Notes: generated by a model not told the origin, from the letters alone. Counted from the first letter of the stretch, positions 10,997-23,175 are shown. The stretch is 64,000 bases of DNA from Cryptomeria japonica (GCF_030272615.1 NC_081413.1:187888669-187952668); one strand, 5' to 3'. Numbers and translations are program-made.

Positions 10997-13410
10997 TTCG
11001 CTCTGGACCCTTTGGAAGGGTCAGGAGCGAAAATCACTTTTTAGGCTTCTTCCTCCATCCTTTCAACTTGGATCAACCTCAAAAGGCAAGAAAACACTTC
11101 TCCTCACTCATCCAAGCTATAAAAACCAAAAACTTGACTTGATTTTGCAAGGAAAATAAGTGATTTAGGAATTTCGCTCTGGACCCTTTGGAAGGGTCAG
11201 GAGCGAAAATCACTTTTTAGGCTTCTTCCTCCATCCTTTCAACTTGGATCAACCTCAAAAGGCAAGAAAACACTTCTCCTCACTCATCCAAGCTATAAAA
11301 ACCAAAAACTTGACTTGATTTTGCAAGGAAAATAAGTGATTTTAGGAATTTCGCTTTGGACCCTTTGGAAGGGTCAGGAGCGAAATTCACTGTTTGGCTC
11401 AATTCCTTCAAATTTGATAATCATTGGCAAGTCAAAGTCGCACCCAAGGACTTCTCCTTCTTGAATTTACCTTAGCCCACACTTGTTCTAGCACAAAGTT
11501 GAGAGAAAAGAGAGGTTTTGAGAAAATTCGCTCTGGACCCTTTAGAAGGGTTAGGAGCGAAAATCTCATTCTTGACTTGATTCTTTATCCTTTCAATCTC
11601 ATTCTTCCTTACAAGATAAAATTTCATCGTTTCTCATCCAAGGAACAAAGTTTTAAGCCCAAGCAAGGTTAAAAAAATAGGTTTGCAAGGAATTTCGCTC
11701 TGGACCCTTTGGAAGGGTCAGGAGCGAAATTCACCTTCTAGGCTAAAATCCTTCACATTCTCACATCTCATCACTTCAATTGAGTATGTAGGTCCAAACA
11801 AAGAAGGAAATGAGGTTTATGGGAAATTTTGCTCTGGACCCTTTGGAAGGGTCAGGAGCGAAATTTCCATTCCTGGACAAAATCCTCACTCTTCAACGCT
11901 TTCAAACATTCCCAAAGGCAAAAAACGTGTCCATTCTTCCTTTCAACATGCCTTGGATATCAAAATTTGGTCAAACAAAGAAGGAAATGAGTTCTAGGTA
12001 GATTTTCGCTCTGGACCCTTTGGAAGGGTCAAGAGCGAAAATCATGTTCTAGGCTTGATTGTTCATTTTTCCAACGTCAATCTTCTCTAGGAGGCAAACA
12101 AAGATCATTCTCCACCTAAGGAACAAGGTTTAAAGCCCAAACAAGGGAGCAAATGAGGTTTATAATGAATTTCGCTCTGGACCCTTTGGAAGGGTCAGGA
12201 GCGAAATTCACACTTTGGGCAAAATCTTCATCTTTCAAAGCATCCAACTCCCTCTCAAGGCAAGAACATACCAATTCACCCTCCAACATGCCAACGCCTA
12301 GCCAAAACAAGGAAGAAAATAAGAGCTATAAGGATTTTCGCTCTGGACCCTTTGGAAGGGTCAGAAGCGAAAATCATGTTTTGAGCTTGATTCTTGATTC
12401 TTCCAACTCCAATCCTCTTTGGGAGGCAAACATAGACCATTCTTCTTGCATCTCCACCAAGGTCCTGATCTTGTCAAAGGGGAAAATGAGTGTTTTCAAG
12501 AATTTCGCTCTGGACCCTTTGGAAGGGTCAGGAGCGAAATTCACCTTTTAGGCTAAAATCCTTCATCTCTCCCAACTCTAATCACCCCCTAAGGCAAGAA
12601 CATTTCAAAACACCTCCAAACATACCTTAAAAACTAGGAAATTGGTTTGGACAAAGAAGAAATTGAGGTGTATAAGGATTTTCGCTCTGGACCCTTTGGA
12701 AGGGTCAGGAGCGAAAATCTTGATTTATCCAATTCTCTCTCAAACTTGATCAATTTCAAGGTCCTTTCAAAATCTATTCATCATTTTAGGCAGGATAGAA
12801 GGTCAAATGGAAGATTTCGCTCTGGACCCTTTGGAAGGGTCAGGAGCGAAATTTCTATTCTAGGTTGATTTTCACCATTTTAAAGCCTTAAATCTCCTCT
12901 TCAAGGCAAACATGTGTCCAAGTCCTCCAAACCATGTCTTAGAAGTTACAAATTTGGTCATGGTAAAGAGCAAAATAGAGGAAATATGAATTTCACTCTG
13001 GACCCTTTGGAAGGGTCAGGAGCGAAATTCTCATTTTAGGCTCATTTCTTGATTCCCTTCTCCTTTCCTTGGCTTGGACATAACTTGTTAGGCCTCCTTT
13101 GATCTCTATCAAGCTCACCTTGGCATCCATTTGGAGACTTTGTGAAGAAAAATAGGGTTTATATGAATTTCGCTCTGGACCCTTTGGAAGGGTCAGGAGT
13201 GAAATTCACCTTAGGCTATGATCCTGACTTCATTTTTTTCACATTCCTTCATTTAAACAAGTGTTTTTACCTTCATTCAAGCCTAGGAATGGGTTAGCTC
13301 ATAGTTTGGGTCAAACTAGAATGTCTTATGGAGAATTTCGCTCTGGACCCTTTGGAAGGGTTAGGAGTGAAATTCGCTTTGGACCCTTTGGAAGGGTCAG
13401 GAGCGAAATT
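10997..13410. repeat. LTR1 hairpin array, main block (16 copies)
   Basis: The outer arms TTCGCTC and GAGCGAA and the inner arms GACCCTT and AAGGGTC pair perfectly around a TGG loop. Starts are near 10997, 11173, 11350, 11527, 11694, 11828, 12004, 12171, 12337, 12504, 12681, 12816, 12992, 13169, 13337 and 13373. The intervals are 176, 177, 177, 167, 134, 176, 167, 166, 167, 177, 135, 176, 177, 168 and 36 bp. Three further copies (5868, 6002, 6177) and a partial one (6343) lie on the other side of LTR2. The first two spacer units (11000-11345) are almost identical, a recent tandem duplication. Confidence 0.92.
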
Positions 13411-13442
13411 TGACATTTTGGTCTCTCTGTCAGGATTCATGT

Positions 13443-13492
13443 ATGGAATATAACATTTAAGTATAAGACTTATACTTTAAGTTATATTCCAT
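13443..13492. repeat. Long inverted repeat in LTR1
   Basis: The same stem as in LTR2: GGAATATAACATTTAAGTAT against ATACTTTAAGTTATATTCC, with a loop of only a few bases. It is conserved while the hairpins around it have diverged. Confidence 0.85.
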
Positions 13493-13978
13493 ATATATAC
13501 TGTCAGGATGTTTGAGAGTGGTTTTGGACCTCCAAGAGTTATAATGCAAAATCTAGTTTTTTTAGGATTCTTCAGTTTTCCAGACTTAGTCAAATTTCAA
13601 GATCAAGAAGACATTCCAGACTTAGCCAAATTTCAGGGTATTTGAAGATCAGGATGACATTCCAGACTTCATCACTCACCAACTTGACCTAGCTCAGACC
13701 TTCAAGGATGATACTCACTCACCAAGCAAGACACAATTAGCGACAAGAGCAAAACTAGGCCCTAAGGAAGACTCGCAAAGAAACCCTAATTCTGGGGCCC
13801 TGTGGACTCACCCTGGCTCAAGCAAAGCTTGCCATCCTAGCGATCCCTCTGGTAACACTCAGCATGCAAAGGTTAACAGACAAAACCCTAAAAAACCTAG
13901 AAAAGCAAACCCAAGAAAGCAAAAAGTAGGGGTCCCCATATATAATGGGGCAATGTGTGAATACGTCACAACAGGACC

Positions 13979-15026
13979 TTACTTATATATGCAAGGTTGA
14001 GAGGTAGGATTAAACAAGTGTCTCAATCCTATGACATGAGACAACTAGTGATCATATGACAACTAGTACCTTCTTGAAAGATTCGTAGTCTCCTAAGTAA
14101 AATTAACATGTGAACGTGTGTGAATAGGACCTAACCAATAACTAGTTAAATAATGTGCCTTGCTCACACTACAAAGGGGAAACCGTATAGGTAATACCCC
14201 TGTTCACACTAACACATGGCACACATGATTGCCAACTTACCATTTGTTCTCTAATGCTATAGTTACGTTGCCAAGTTGGCATGTAAGGAAAGGTCCTCAG
14301 ATTTTGTTTCTTTAGAAGCTCTTTAGGTGAAATCTAACCTCACTGCTATTGGAAGGTTCAAAAACTTAAACAGTTTTCATTTGACTCAATATGTAATCCA
14401 GATGGAGAAATTATTACAGTTTGGTAATTTAATTGAATTCATAATTTTGTCCTAAATGTCTTTATTTATTTTTTAAAATATATATTTATTGACCTACAAT
14501 TTCCTTCTATTTTTAAAAAAAAGTATTGGGTGATTTTTATTTTTTATTTTATCTAAATCATGCAGTTGGAGATCCTCATCTTTGGCCATCGTGATTGCAC
14601 ATAGTCTTGTAGCTGATAATTTTGAGTACAGCTTTCTCAATGTGCTCCTCACAACCTGACAATATATTTATAACTTGATCTTGGCCCTTGTTCTGTACCA
14701 CAAACCAACAACTCTTCCCTTTGATATCCTTAATCGAACCTTGCCAGCTAGTCTCCTAATCTTAACTACCTAAATCTTGTCCGTCAAAACCTGTACCCGC
14801 CTTGTCAACACCTTTACCAATGACTCAAGCCATCCCTACTACCACCATCTCAGGAATTGGACTCATTCCACAGCTGTTTGACACTTAGATTATCCTTCAT
14901 TGACAGCCATTTGAGACTAGTTTTGTTTCGCTTCCCTATCTTGAGTCTTTAGTTTGTATTCTGTACAACTCCTGTCTTGTGCCCTTTGATTAGTCATCTC
15001 TGGGTATTGCTTCTAATTCATCCCAG
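13979..15026. other. No recognisable gene; flank between LTR1 and copia-type element
   Basis: AT-rich sequence that was continuous with the sequence before 4195. I see no domain or long ORF. The part at 14570-15026 is less AT-rich but has no open frame of note. Confidence 0.4.
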
Positions 15027-15028
15027 TG

Positions 15029-16527
15029 CAGCCTGATTAACTACAGATCACTGCCGTTATCCTGGACAAAGATATTAAGAGCAACAATTATAAATTTATA
15101 GGCCACGTTGGATGTCAAAGTGCCATTGCAGCTTTGAACAATTAAGTATAGGCGATTAAATGTATGCAAGGGGCTGACTAAAGGTTAATTATAAGGAGGC
15201 CGACTTGGGATGATTTAGATACAGCAATCCATATATAAAATAAATAGGCAGCGAACAAAATGGGGAAAAAAAATGGCAATTCAATTAATTAAAACAAGCA
15301 GCGAATTAAAACAAGCAGCGAATTGAAGGGAAATATCCATATATAAACAACGATCCAAAGACTGATTAAAGGCATCGTTTTAGATAACACTGAACAGCAA
15401 TTGGAATGTTAGAATATGCAAAGCAAGAAGCAGCGGTCTAATTAAGGATTAATCGTGGGAACTAACATATTAGTTTAGAAGGAACAGAGATTCTTCACGA
15501 GGCCAGCGATTTGAGCATTTAAAGGAATCATTTATGATGAATAATAGTTTTTAAGGGGCATCACTAACAGTCAGATCCAAAGGACATGACCCCTTATGAA
15601 AAGGGCAGATACTACCAAAGGACACCTACGTTCAAAGAAATGATAAGTTATAAATGGGGAAGTCCATGAGGAGCTAAGAAAGGATCATGGAAGGAGTAGA
15701 TCATATTATATTACTGGCAATCATTGTTGTAACAGCAGATTGGTATGTTTTATCTCACTCGTGAACTAAATAATTATTTACAGTAAAATTATATTTGAAT
15801 TTTATTAGGAACAAGGGGCAGATACATGGCCTATAATATAAGCCATTTCATTTATTTTTATATATACATATAACAGAAATAATGCCAATAAGATTTATAT
15901 TTGTTAATAATAGGGAAATCAGATTTATATGACAATTATGCTTAATTCCATTTATTTACATATACATTCATCATACATGTGAGATTAGCATATTAATGAC
16001 CTAATCCTTAATCATTCTCTTTTGCCCCTCATGAGAATAGGTTGGTTTTGTTAGGGAAAGGTGGTATTAATATCTCACAAAGTAGGTCAGCCCCAAGAGG
16101 TGGTATGGACGGGTGTTCCTGAAACCCTTAGGAGATCAAGAGGTGGTATGGGCTGGTGTTCCTGAAACCCTTAGGAGATCAAAGTAGGTGAGCCCCAAGA
16201 GGTGGTATGGACGGGTGTTCCTGAAACCCTTAGGAGATCAAGAGGTGGAATGGACAGGTGTTCTTGAAACCCTTGGGCCTACTTGTGGAGAATGGTTTTC
16301 TAGTGTAATTATCAGTTGTATTATGAATACTAATTGTTCTCAAGTTTTAATAATCTGATTTAATATGTGATAAGTATGATGAAGTATGTTTATATATGGA
16401 AAATAGGCACTCCTAGTAGGGGACATTACACTAAATCAAGAAACTAAGTTATGTTACATTCTCGAGCATAATCCAAAGCCTATTTGGGAATTCTAGGGCA
16501 AATTAAGTCTCAATAGGGGATATTAAA
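15029..16527 (+). repeat. 5' LTR of the non-autonomous copia-type element
   Basis: Aligns with 19477-20950 from CAGCCTGATTAAC onward. The terminal TGTCAGGTCCC segment of the 3' copy is absent. It holds four copies of a 47-bp-class unit (CAAGAGGTGGTATGGACGGG, 16085-16290) where the 3' LTR has two. It lacks a segment of roughly 60 bp that the 3' LTR has at 20648-20735. The LTRs therefore differ by several indels, so the insertion is old. Confidence 0.85.
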
Positions 16528-16529
16528 AA

Positions 16530-16541
16530 TGGTATCAGAGC
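16530..16541 (+). other. Primer-binding site (initiator Met tRNA type)
   Basis: TGGTATCAGAGC, matching the 3' end of plant initiator methionine tRNA, the primer used by Ty1/copia elements. It fixes the orientation as plus. Confidence 0.85.
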
Positions 16542-16679
16542 ACCGTTCCTACCAACCTGCGGGACAAACCTACTTTAACTACCATTCAATTAGAGTTAAC
16601 TATTTAGCCCTCCTCTTAAATAAGTCAAAAATAAAATCAAGTAGGCCAACATTGCATTTCTATATGTGTATGCCTATTC

Positions 16680-17600
16680 CTACTTCTTGTCTAAGGTGTG
16701 CTGAGCATGCTTACCTCATGTATATATGGGTGCTTTTCTCAAGTATACCTTGTGTTTGCTTCATGTTTGATATGTTTTCAGCGTGTATGCCTTGCATCTT
16801 ATGTGCATTTAAGTGTTGCCTCATGACTGATGTGTCTTCAGCGTGTCCACTCCATGAATGGCTTTCTCATATATGCTTTGTACCTTACGTGTATTACTTC
16901 ATGTCTTACATCTATGCTTCATGCCTTATGTGTATTACTTCATGTCTTACGTGGATGCTTCATGCTTCCTGCCTTGCATGCAATCACGTGTATGCTTCGC
17001 AACTCTAGTGAATTCATGCTCAACGTATATTCAACTGTATGCTTCATGACTTAAGTGGATTCATGTGGATGCCTCATGCTTTATGTGCTAGGTGTATTCA
17101 CGTGTATGCTTCATGCTTTATGTGCTAAGTATATTCATGTGTATGCTTCATGCTTTATGCGCTATGTGAATTTACATGTATGCTTCATACCTCAAGTGTA
17201 TTTATGTGAATTCATGTATACTTCTCATGTGATTCATGCCTTATGTGTATTCATATGTATGATACATGCCCTACCGTGTCTACTTCATGCTTTATGTATG
17301 TATTCATGTGTATTTACGTATTGCTTCATGCCTTACATGTCTTATGTGGATATTTCATGCCTTACATGTAAGCATTATGCCTTATGCATATACTTCCTAC
17401 TTTACGTATATTCATTCGTGCCCTACATGTATTCAGGTGTATGATACATGCCTTACGTGTATTCGTTTGTATACTTAATGTATACTTTATGCCTTGCATG
17501 TATTTACATGGTTTCATACCTCACGCGTATCTAGGTGTATGACATGTATGCTTTATATGGTTCATACCTTATGTGTATTTAGTTATGTGCTTCATATCTT
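16680..17600 (+). repeat. Degenerate tandem array in the internal region
   Basis: Loose repeats of about 30 bp built from TTCATGCCTTATGTGTATTC-like words (CATGTGTATGCTTCATG) fill about 0.9 kb. The Cys/Tyr/His-rich ORFs at 16529-17478 in several frames are by-products of this array and are not taken as genes. Confidence 0.75.
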
Positions 17601-17613
17601 AGTGTATTTATGT

Positions 17614-18764
17614 TGTTGAATTTAGATCAGATTATAATAGGCAGGCAATTTTAAATTTTATTTTTACCTTGATCAAAGTCTGATATCTATGAGTGATATA
17701 TATTCTTCAGTCAGACTTATATTCGATCTACTGATGTGTATGAATGTAATCCAAATGCGATCTATATGGATGAATGAATTCGATCTTATCAGAATTATAT
17801 CCGATCTGCTGTAGTATTCTTTCGGTCTGCTAATATGTATAATATTAGAACTGATAATTATATGTTTCTTATCTGATTGTCTACCACGATATCTGCTGTT
17901 TGTATTTCCTTGTTATTGATCTGATGACTATTCAATCTGCAATCATATGATAGGCTGCAGTCGATATTCAAATTGATCTTGCTTATGGTGCTGGAAATAT
18001 CGACTGTGCAATCACATCGGGAAAATCTCTCATGTTCTTCAATATGCCTTCCCTTTCACTAGGTGTGCATGCTTTCCCTATGAATACGAGGATATCCGTA
18101 AGCAATTTGTATATGTGGTTCGTCTCTAATGTAAAGATTGATCTGTACAACTTTGTTTTACAATTATTTATCACCAATCTAATATTCACGATCAACAATT
18201 CGTCTCTCTGAACTTGTTGATTTGACCTCACACAGATTTTAGTTTGTACAATATATATATGTATGATATGAATCGACCAGACTTATTCACCGTGTATGTG
18301 TTGGATATATATTATTTCTCCTGTCCTCACTTATCTGTAGGAGTTGTTATCTATCAAATATGTGTGAGTTCGACTCTTCCAAGAGTTGTCACCCCACACG
18401 GATTATAGCGACTTTTTACCTTAGTCGCTTCATTACCAATTGTTTAGATTAATAATCTTTATCGCATATATTAATTAATGTCGATTGGTAACCCATGGCA
18501 GTAATCGATATATTTCCTGCATTTATATCTGCGATATGATTATTGCTGTGAGTGTGAACATATATTAATCACTGCTTGTATGTCTATCGATTATCCCTTA
18601 TTGATCTGCTTAATCTTGATTGTGTACTTTCAGAATAAATATTAATAATAGGATTAAGAAGGTTGATTGATTTGATCAAATGTGTAAGGCCGATAGGACA
18701 ATTACACATTTGATCTTTGCAGAGTCAGCTCTATAAGGTTCCGGCTGAAGCTATATCATCAACA
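17614..18764. mobile_element. LTR6: 1.15-kb insertion with a captured pol fragment
   Basis: Starts TGTTGAATTTAG and ends ATCATCAACA, flanked by perfect 5-bp duplications TATGT (17609-17613 and 18765-18769). It has no internal LTR pair, so it is a solo LTR or a very small non-autonomous element. On the minus strand at about 18078-17998 it encodes GKACTPSEREGILKNMRDF, which aligns with GKVCTTEEKEGVLKNLKEF of the GE pol ORF just upstream of RT. A pol piece has therefore been captured. The rest is AT-rich without homology that I recognise. Confidence 0.75.
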
Positions 18765-19433
18765 TATGTTTCGTACTTGACATGTATCTATGCTTCATGT
18801 CTTACATGTATTTATGTTTGATATGTTTTCTGGTGTAATTACTCAAGGTAGGTATGCGCCTTTCTAATGCATGCCTTGTGTTTTGCATTTGCTTTTGTAA
18901 CTTATGTGTATTTGGTTCATATCTGATGTGTTTGTCTACTCCATGAGTGGTCTATGATTACTATAGTCATGTTTCTATCACCATAAAGGTTTCTAGTTTT
19001 GGTTGATCTAGAATACAAAAATAACTAAGAGCAAACCAACGGAATGTGGATTTATTTAGGGAAGAACATTGCGATTGAGGTCATAGATGTGTGTCATGCT
19101 TCTAATCCTCTTCTCAATAAATGGGAAGTTAGCCCTTGCCTTGACTCAAAGAGATAAACGTAACATCATGTGAGAGCATTGGGCCAACCAAACCAATTTC
19201 CTGTATCTATGATTGATGACACTTCAAGGTAATCTTGTTCCTTCTCTTTGAAGATGAGAGAAAACTTCTCTTAAATTAAACCTTGCCAATTTCCAACTAT
19301 TGATCATAACTCACATTCGAAATAAGGGAGAAAATATGTATAAATTTATGATAATATTAGAGTAGCGCAGCGAAAGGTGGATTACAGATTAGACTCCATG
19401 ATCATTCAATCATTGCTTGAGGACAAGCAATCT

Positions 19434-19447
19434 CGAGAAGGGCGGAT
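19434..19447 (+). other. Polypurine tract of the copia-type element
   Basis: GAGAAGGGCGGAT lies directly before the 3' LTR start TGTCAGG, after the conserved CTTGAGGACAAGCAA motif. It is the expected plus-strand primer position. Confidence 0.6.
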
Positions 19448-20950
19448 TGTCAGGTCCCTGCCATGTAGAATAATCACAGCCTGATTAACCACAGATCACT
19501 GCCATTATCCTGGACAAAGAGATATTAAGAGCAACAATTATAAATTTATAGGCCACGTTGGATGTCAAAATGCCATCACAGCTTTAAACAATTAAGTATA
19601 GGTGATTAAATGCATGCAAGGGGCTGAATAAGGGTTAACTATAGAATTATAAGGAGGCCGACTTGGGATGATTTAGATACAGCAATCTGTATATAAATTA
19701 AATAGGCAGCGAACAAAATGGGGAAGGAAAAATGGCAATTCAATTAATTAATACAAGCAGTGAATTGCAGGGAAATATCCATCCATAAACAACGATCCAA
19801 AGACTGATAAAATGCATTGTTTTAGATAACACTGAACATCAATTGGAATGTTAGAATATGCAAAGCAAGAAGCAGCAGTTTAATTAAGGATTAATCGTAG
19901 GAACTAACATATTAGTTTAGAAGGAACATAGATCCTTCGTGAGGCCAGCGGTTTAAGCATTTAAAGGACTCATTTATGATGAATAATAGTTATGAAGGGG
20001 CATCACTAATAGTCAGATCCAAAGGACATGATCCCTTATGAAAGGGCAGATACTACTAAAGGACACATATCTTCAAAGAAATGATAAGTTATAAATGGAG
20101 AAGGCCACAAGGAGATAAGAAAGGATCGTGGAAGGAGTAGATCATATTATATTACTGGCAACCATTGTTGTAACAGGAGATTGGTATGTTGTATCTGACT
20201 CATGAACTAAATACTTATTTACAGTAATATTATATTTGAATTTTATAAGGAATAAGGGGCAGATACATGGCTTATAATATGAGCTGTTTCATTTATTCTC
20301 ATATATTCATATAACAGAAATAATGCCCAGAAGATTTATATTTGTTAATAATAGGAAATCAGATTTATATGACAATTATGCTTAATTTCATTTATCTACA
20401 TGCACATTCATAATACATGAGAGATTAGCATATTAATGACCTAATCCTTAATCATTCTCTATTGCCCCTCCCTCATGAGGATAGGTTGGTTTTGTTAGGG
20501 AAAGGTGGTATTAATATCTCACAAAGTATGTGAGCCCCAAGAGGTGGTATGGACGTGTGTTCCTGAAATCCTCAGGGAGATCAAGAGGTGGTATGGACAG
20601 GTGTTCCTGAAACCCTTGGGCCTACTTGTGGAGAATGGTTTTCTAGTGCCCTAACATAGTAATTCCCCATCCTTTGTTAGGTTTGATGATTAGGAAAGAA
20701 GGATTGGGGCTTAAATATTTCAATTATCAATTGTATTATGAATATGAATTGTTCTCTAGTTTTAATAATCTGATTTAAGGCATAATAAGTATGACGAAGT
20801 ATGCTTAATTATGGAAAACAGGCATACTCCTAGTAGGGGACATTACATTAAATCAAGAAACTAAGTTACATTACATTCCCTGAGCATAATCCAAAACCTA
20901 TTTGGGAATTCTAGGGAAAATTGAGTTAAGTCCCAATAGGGGACATTACA
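19448..20950 (+). repeat. 3' LTR of the non-autonomous copia-type element (1,503 bp)
   Basis: Complete TG...CA LTR from TGTCAGGTCCC to GGGGACATTACA. It carries the GGTATGGACGTG-type tandem unit at 20530-20630 and the block missing from the 5' LTR. Confidence 0.85.
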
Positions 20951-21054
20951 CTAGTTATTAGGAATTTTCTGCGTTCAGGATTAGTTAAAGTCTTATTGTC
21001 AATAGAATGCATTAGATAGAAATATGATTAGTATTATTTTGCCTATTTGAGACA

Positions 21055-21204
21055 AGCTAAAGGGACCTCTTCAAGCCTTTTTTCTCCATCATGGATGCTT
21101 TTAAAACTGCATTCATAATGCCAAATGTTGATAATTTTTGTGAGCATCTTTTCTTGGAGCAAGATAAACTCATCCATATTGGTGCAATTTCATGCAAGGC
21201 CTCT
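21055..21204 (+). pseudogene. Copia gag remnant (older plus-strand copia element)
   Basis: From the ATG at 21091 the sequence reads MDAFKTAFIMPNVDNFCEHL and then FLEQDKLIHIGA, parallel to MDALGESFSMPSFETFCDCL of the copia gag at 1959-2276. Just upstream is DKLKGPLQAFF in another frame, matching LSKLKGPFTVF. This is the 5' part of the decayed copia whose integrase and RT lie at 51473-53120, on the same strand and beyond the nested insertions. Confidence 0.65.
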
Positions 21205-22100
21205 TAGAATCAGGGATAATTGCTAACCATCTCCATCTGATGCATTCCTAAATGAATCACATGAATGAAATGCAGATAAATAATGAACAACAAACAATTA
21301 TGAAAAGAAACCTGCTTACTTAAGGTGGACTACACCTGCAAATCCGACTATAATATAGAGAACTCACATAATGGATCGTCTGTGTTGCATTAAGAAAATA
21401 TGATAGTATATTACTTAAATAATAAACCTAACCCATGGCTTAACTCTTCATTAATCCTAGGTAAGAAAAAGTTTAATTAACTAATAACACTAATCCATGA
21501 CTTCACTCTTCATTAATTCTAGGTAGAGTAAACATTACTTAAATAAAACACGAAGACAAGGCATTGCGAGTACATGCTAAAAACGTAAGTATAATAAATG
21601 AGTTTTTCCTAGACACACAACATTATCTTAAGAAACAAAGATGAGAACACCTTTCCCTAAATTGGAGGGATCCAAAAGTGCAAGCGAAGTCAAGATTTTT
21701 TCTCATCAAAGGCATCAACTACGAAGAGTTTTTCAAAGCATTGTTCAGTTTGTGGAAACAATGGTTACCCAGAAATTACAATAGCATTGGTGGGAGAAGA
21801 TGGCAATTTTGGAAGAAACAATGAAGAATCACAAGATGTATCAGTAGTCTTTCTCCTCATACCTATCTACTTATTCTTCTCCAAAGGTCAAAGTCAAAGC
21901 ACTTTTGACAACTGTATATGCCTTAATTGCAGAAACCACTTGAAAAGATGCATGGACTTTAAAATTTGTAGCTTCCCATCTATGTTATTGGTTGAAGTAC
22001 AGATCCCAATTTGGGTTTGTGGATCCAGCAAAATCTTTTTGGGGCTGGGTTCATTTTGGGTTTGCCCATAAAACAAACATGTAAAAATCATGTGTGTGTG

Positions 22101-22131
<31 letters not shown>

Positions 22132-23115
22132 TTATTTGCAGACTACAAATAAGAATTAAGTTCAAAATACAACATAGCATAATAACAATCAACAAAGCCA
22201 CCATAAACTTTAATGTTATTTAAAATAAAAAAATGTCCGTAGTTTGAACTTCAAGTTCAATATTAAAATAATAATAATATCAAGTTTAACAATCAATTTT
22301 CAGTGTCTTAAGGATTTTCTAAATCATCAACGCCAATATCATTTTTGACATTAGATGATGTGGGAACATTGGACAAACCACAAGCAGTGCCATTGTCACT
22401 TGCACTAAATGTGTGCTCACTTTTCAAACTCAAGTCTAACATGTTGGAAATTGGAAGCATCCAAAAGTCAATTTTCTTTGGCTCCATATCCCACAGCTTC
22501 ATGGAATTTTGGGAGCAGCATTTTCATATTTTTTATAAACACAATATCAAAGGTGGAATTTTTTCTTTTAAAAGCAAAAAAAAAAAGACAGAAAAATGGA
22601 TGGATTCGCCCTAGGTTTGCTTGTGTTTCCCCAGATCCTGCCTAGTTTCATGCCAAACGAACCCAACCTCACTCTCCCATATCTTGACCATATCCACAGG
22701 TGGATTAGACTAGTTCACAATTCCAAATGATCTGTATCTATCTGGTAACATAGCTTCCCATTATATGACAAAGGCGAAAGATGCATTCATCTTCCATTTA
22801 TAAATGTAAAAATTCACACTCTTTTGTGAGTGATTTTCTTGTTTACCATTGATAAATGTAATACTTTACATTCTTTTGTGTGTGATTTTCTTGTTTATCA
22901 ATGTTAGGATTTGACATTGTTGACAAAAATGAGAGGATGTGTGAGTGATGCTTTGTTTGTACCCAACCCTTTTGTTAAACTTCTCCCCATCTATTAACTA
23001 TGTCATTTTGGAGGAGGCAAAATAGTGGAATTTTTATTGCTTGAAATGTAGTTAGAGAATTGCAATAGTTTGAAAGTGGTTATTGCTTTAGAAGAGTTGG
23101 TTGTGCTGCTCAGTA
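21205..23115. other. Mostly unrecognised copia interior and flank
   Basis: It contains a diverged 64-bp tandem duplication near 21420-21535 (CTTCATTAATCCTAGGTA) and a TACA microsatellite at 22100-22130. A minus-strand ORF at 22308-22502 (64 codons) and a plus-strand ORF at 21787-22071 (94 codons) have no recognisable family. Its position between gag and pre-integrase pieces means it should be the degraded gag-C and protease region plus possible insertions. Confidence 0.35.
22098..22132. repeat. Microsatellite (GT)n-(TACA)n-(TA)n
   Basis: GTGTGTGT runs into about seven TACA units and then TATATA. A simple sequence repeat. Confidence 0.9.
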
Positions 23116-23175
23116 GTTCAATTCTGATATTTTAACTGCTTTCTCTTCCCCAATATATTTATTGCTCATGTTGAT
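23116..23175 (+). pseudogene. Copia pre-integrase, 5' piece, cut by LTR5
   Basis: The frame SLPNIFIAHVDEL continues across the LTR5 insertion into RKLWHEQFGHFNF at 50443 onward, giving a typical copia pre-integrase segment. The TTGAT at 23171-23175 is the left target duplication. Confidence 0.6.
23171..23175. repeat. Target-site duplication of LTR5 (TTGAT)
   Basis: TTGAT precedes TGTTGTGATG at 23176 and recurs at 50438-50442 after CATCAACA. This ties together two half-LTRs lying 27 kb apart. Confidence 0.9.

Larger units (their letters stand above)
4200..13973 (-). mobile_element. Solo LTR 1 (about 5.3 kb), interrupted by LTR2
   Basis: Ends TGTTGATGTG...GTCACAACA with a 5-bp GGACC duplication. 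Without LTR2 (6508-10975) and one GGGAC copy the LTR is about 5,301 bp. No second LTR, primer site or pol follows, so it is a solo LTR left by LTR-LTR recombination. Orientation is minus: a TATA box (CTTATATA on plus, 5075-5082) and a telobox (5149-5164) lie near the TGTTGATGTG end, as in the coding element GE. The U3 side carries about 19 copies of a 35-bp hairpin (5868-6210 and 10997-13410) and a long inverted repeat (13443-13492). ORFs here are shadows of repeats. Confidence 0.88.
15027..20950 (+). mobile_element. Non-autonomous copia-type LTR element without gag-pol
   Basis: Two direct LTRs (15029-16527 and 19448-20950) flank a 2.9-kb internal region. TGGTATCAGAGC at 16530, two bases after the 5' LTR, is the classical initiator-Met tRNA primer site of Ty1/copia. 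A purine-rich tract ends directly before the 3' LTR. The interior has no gag, protease, integrase or RT, only a degenerate low-complexity array and a nested insertion (17614-18764). It fits a LARD-like element mobilised by a related copia. The first 29 bp of the 5' LTR are missing, so the target duplication cannot be tested. Confidence 0.85.

Noticed and set aside
10206-12868. Series of plus-strand ORFs reading FALDPLEGSGAKF-like repeats
   Set aside because: They are translations of the hairpin unit in different frames, interrupted at random between units.
8838-13410. Regular hairpin repeats separated by unlike spacers, superficially CRISPR-like
   Set aside because: The spacing is 125-177 bp, the repeats are palindromic, the context is a plant LTR with target duplications, and there are no cas genes.
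13979-15026. Possible copia LTR flank or gene
   Set aside because: Some promoter-like words, but no second copy, no ORF and no target duplication.
16529-17478. Overlapping Cys/Tyr-rich ORFs up to 159 codons
   Set aside because: They follow the degenerate TTCATG/GTGTAT word array and are open in several frames at once.
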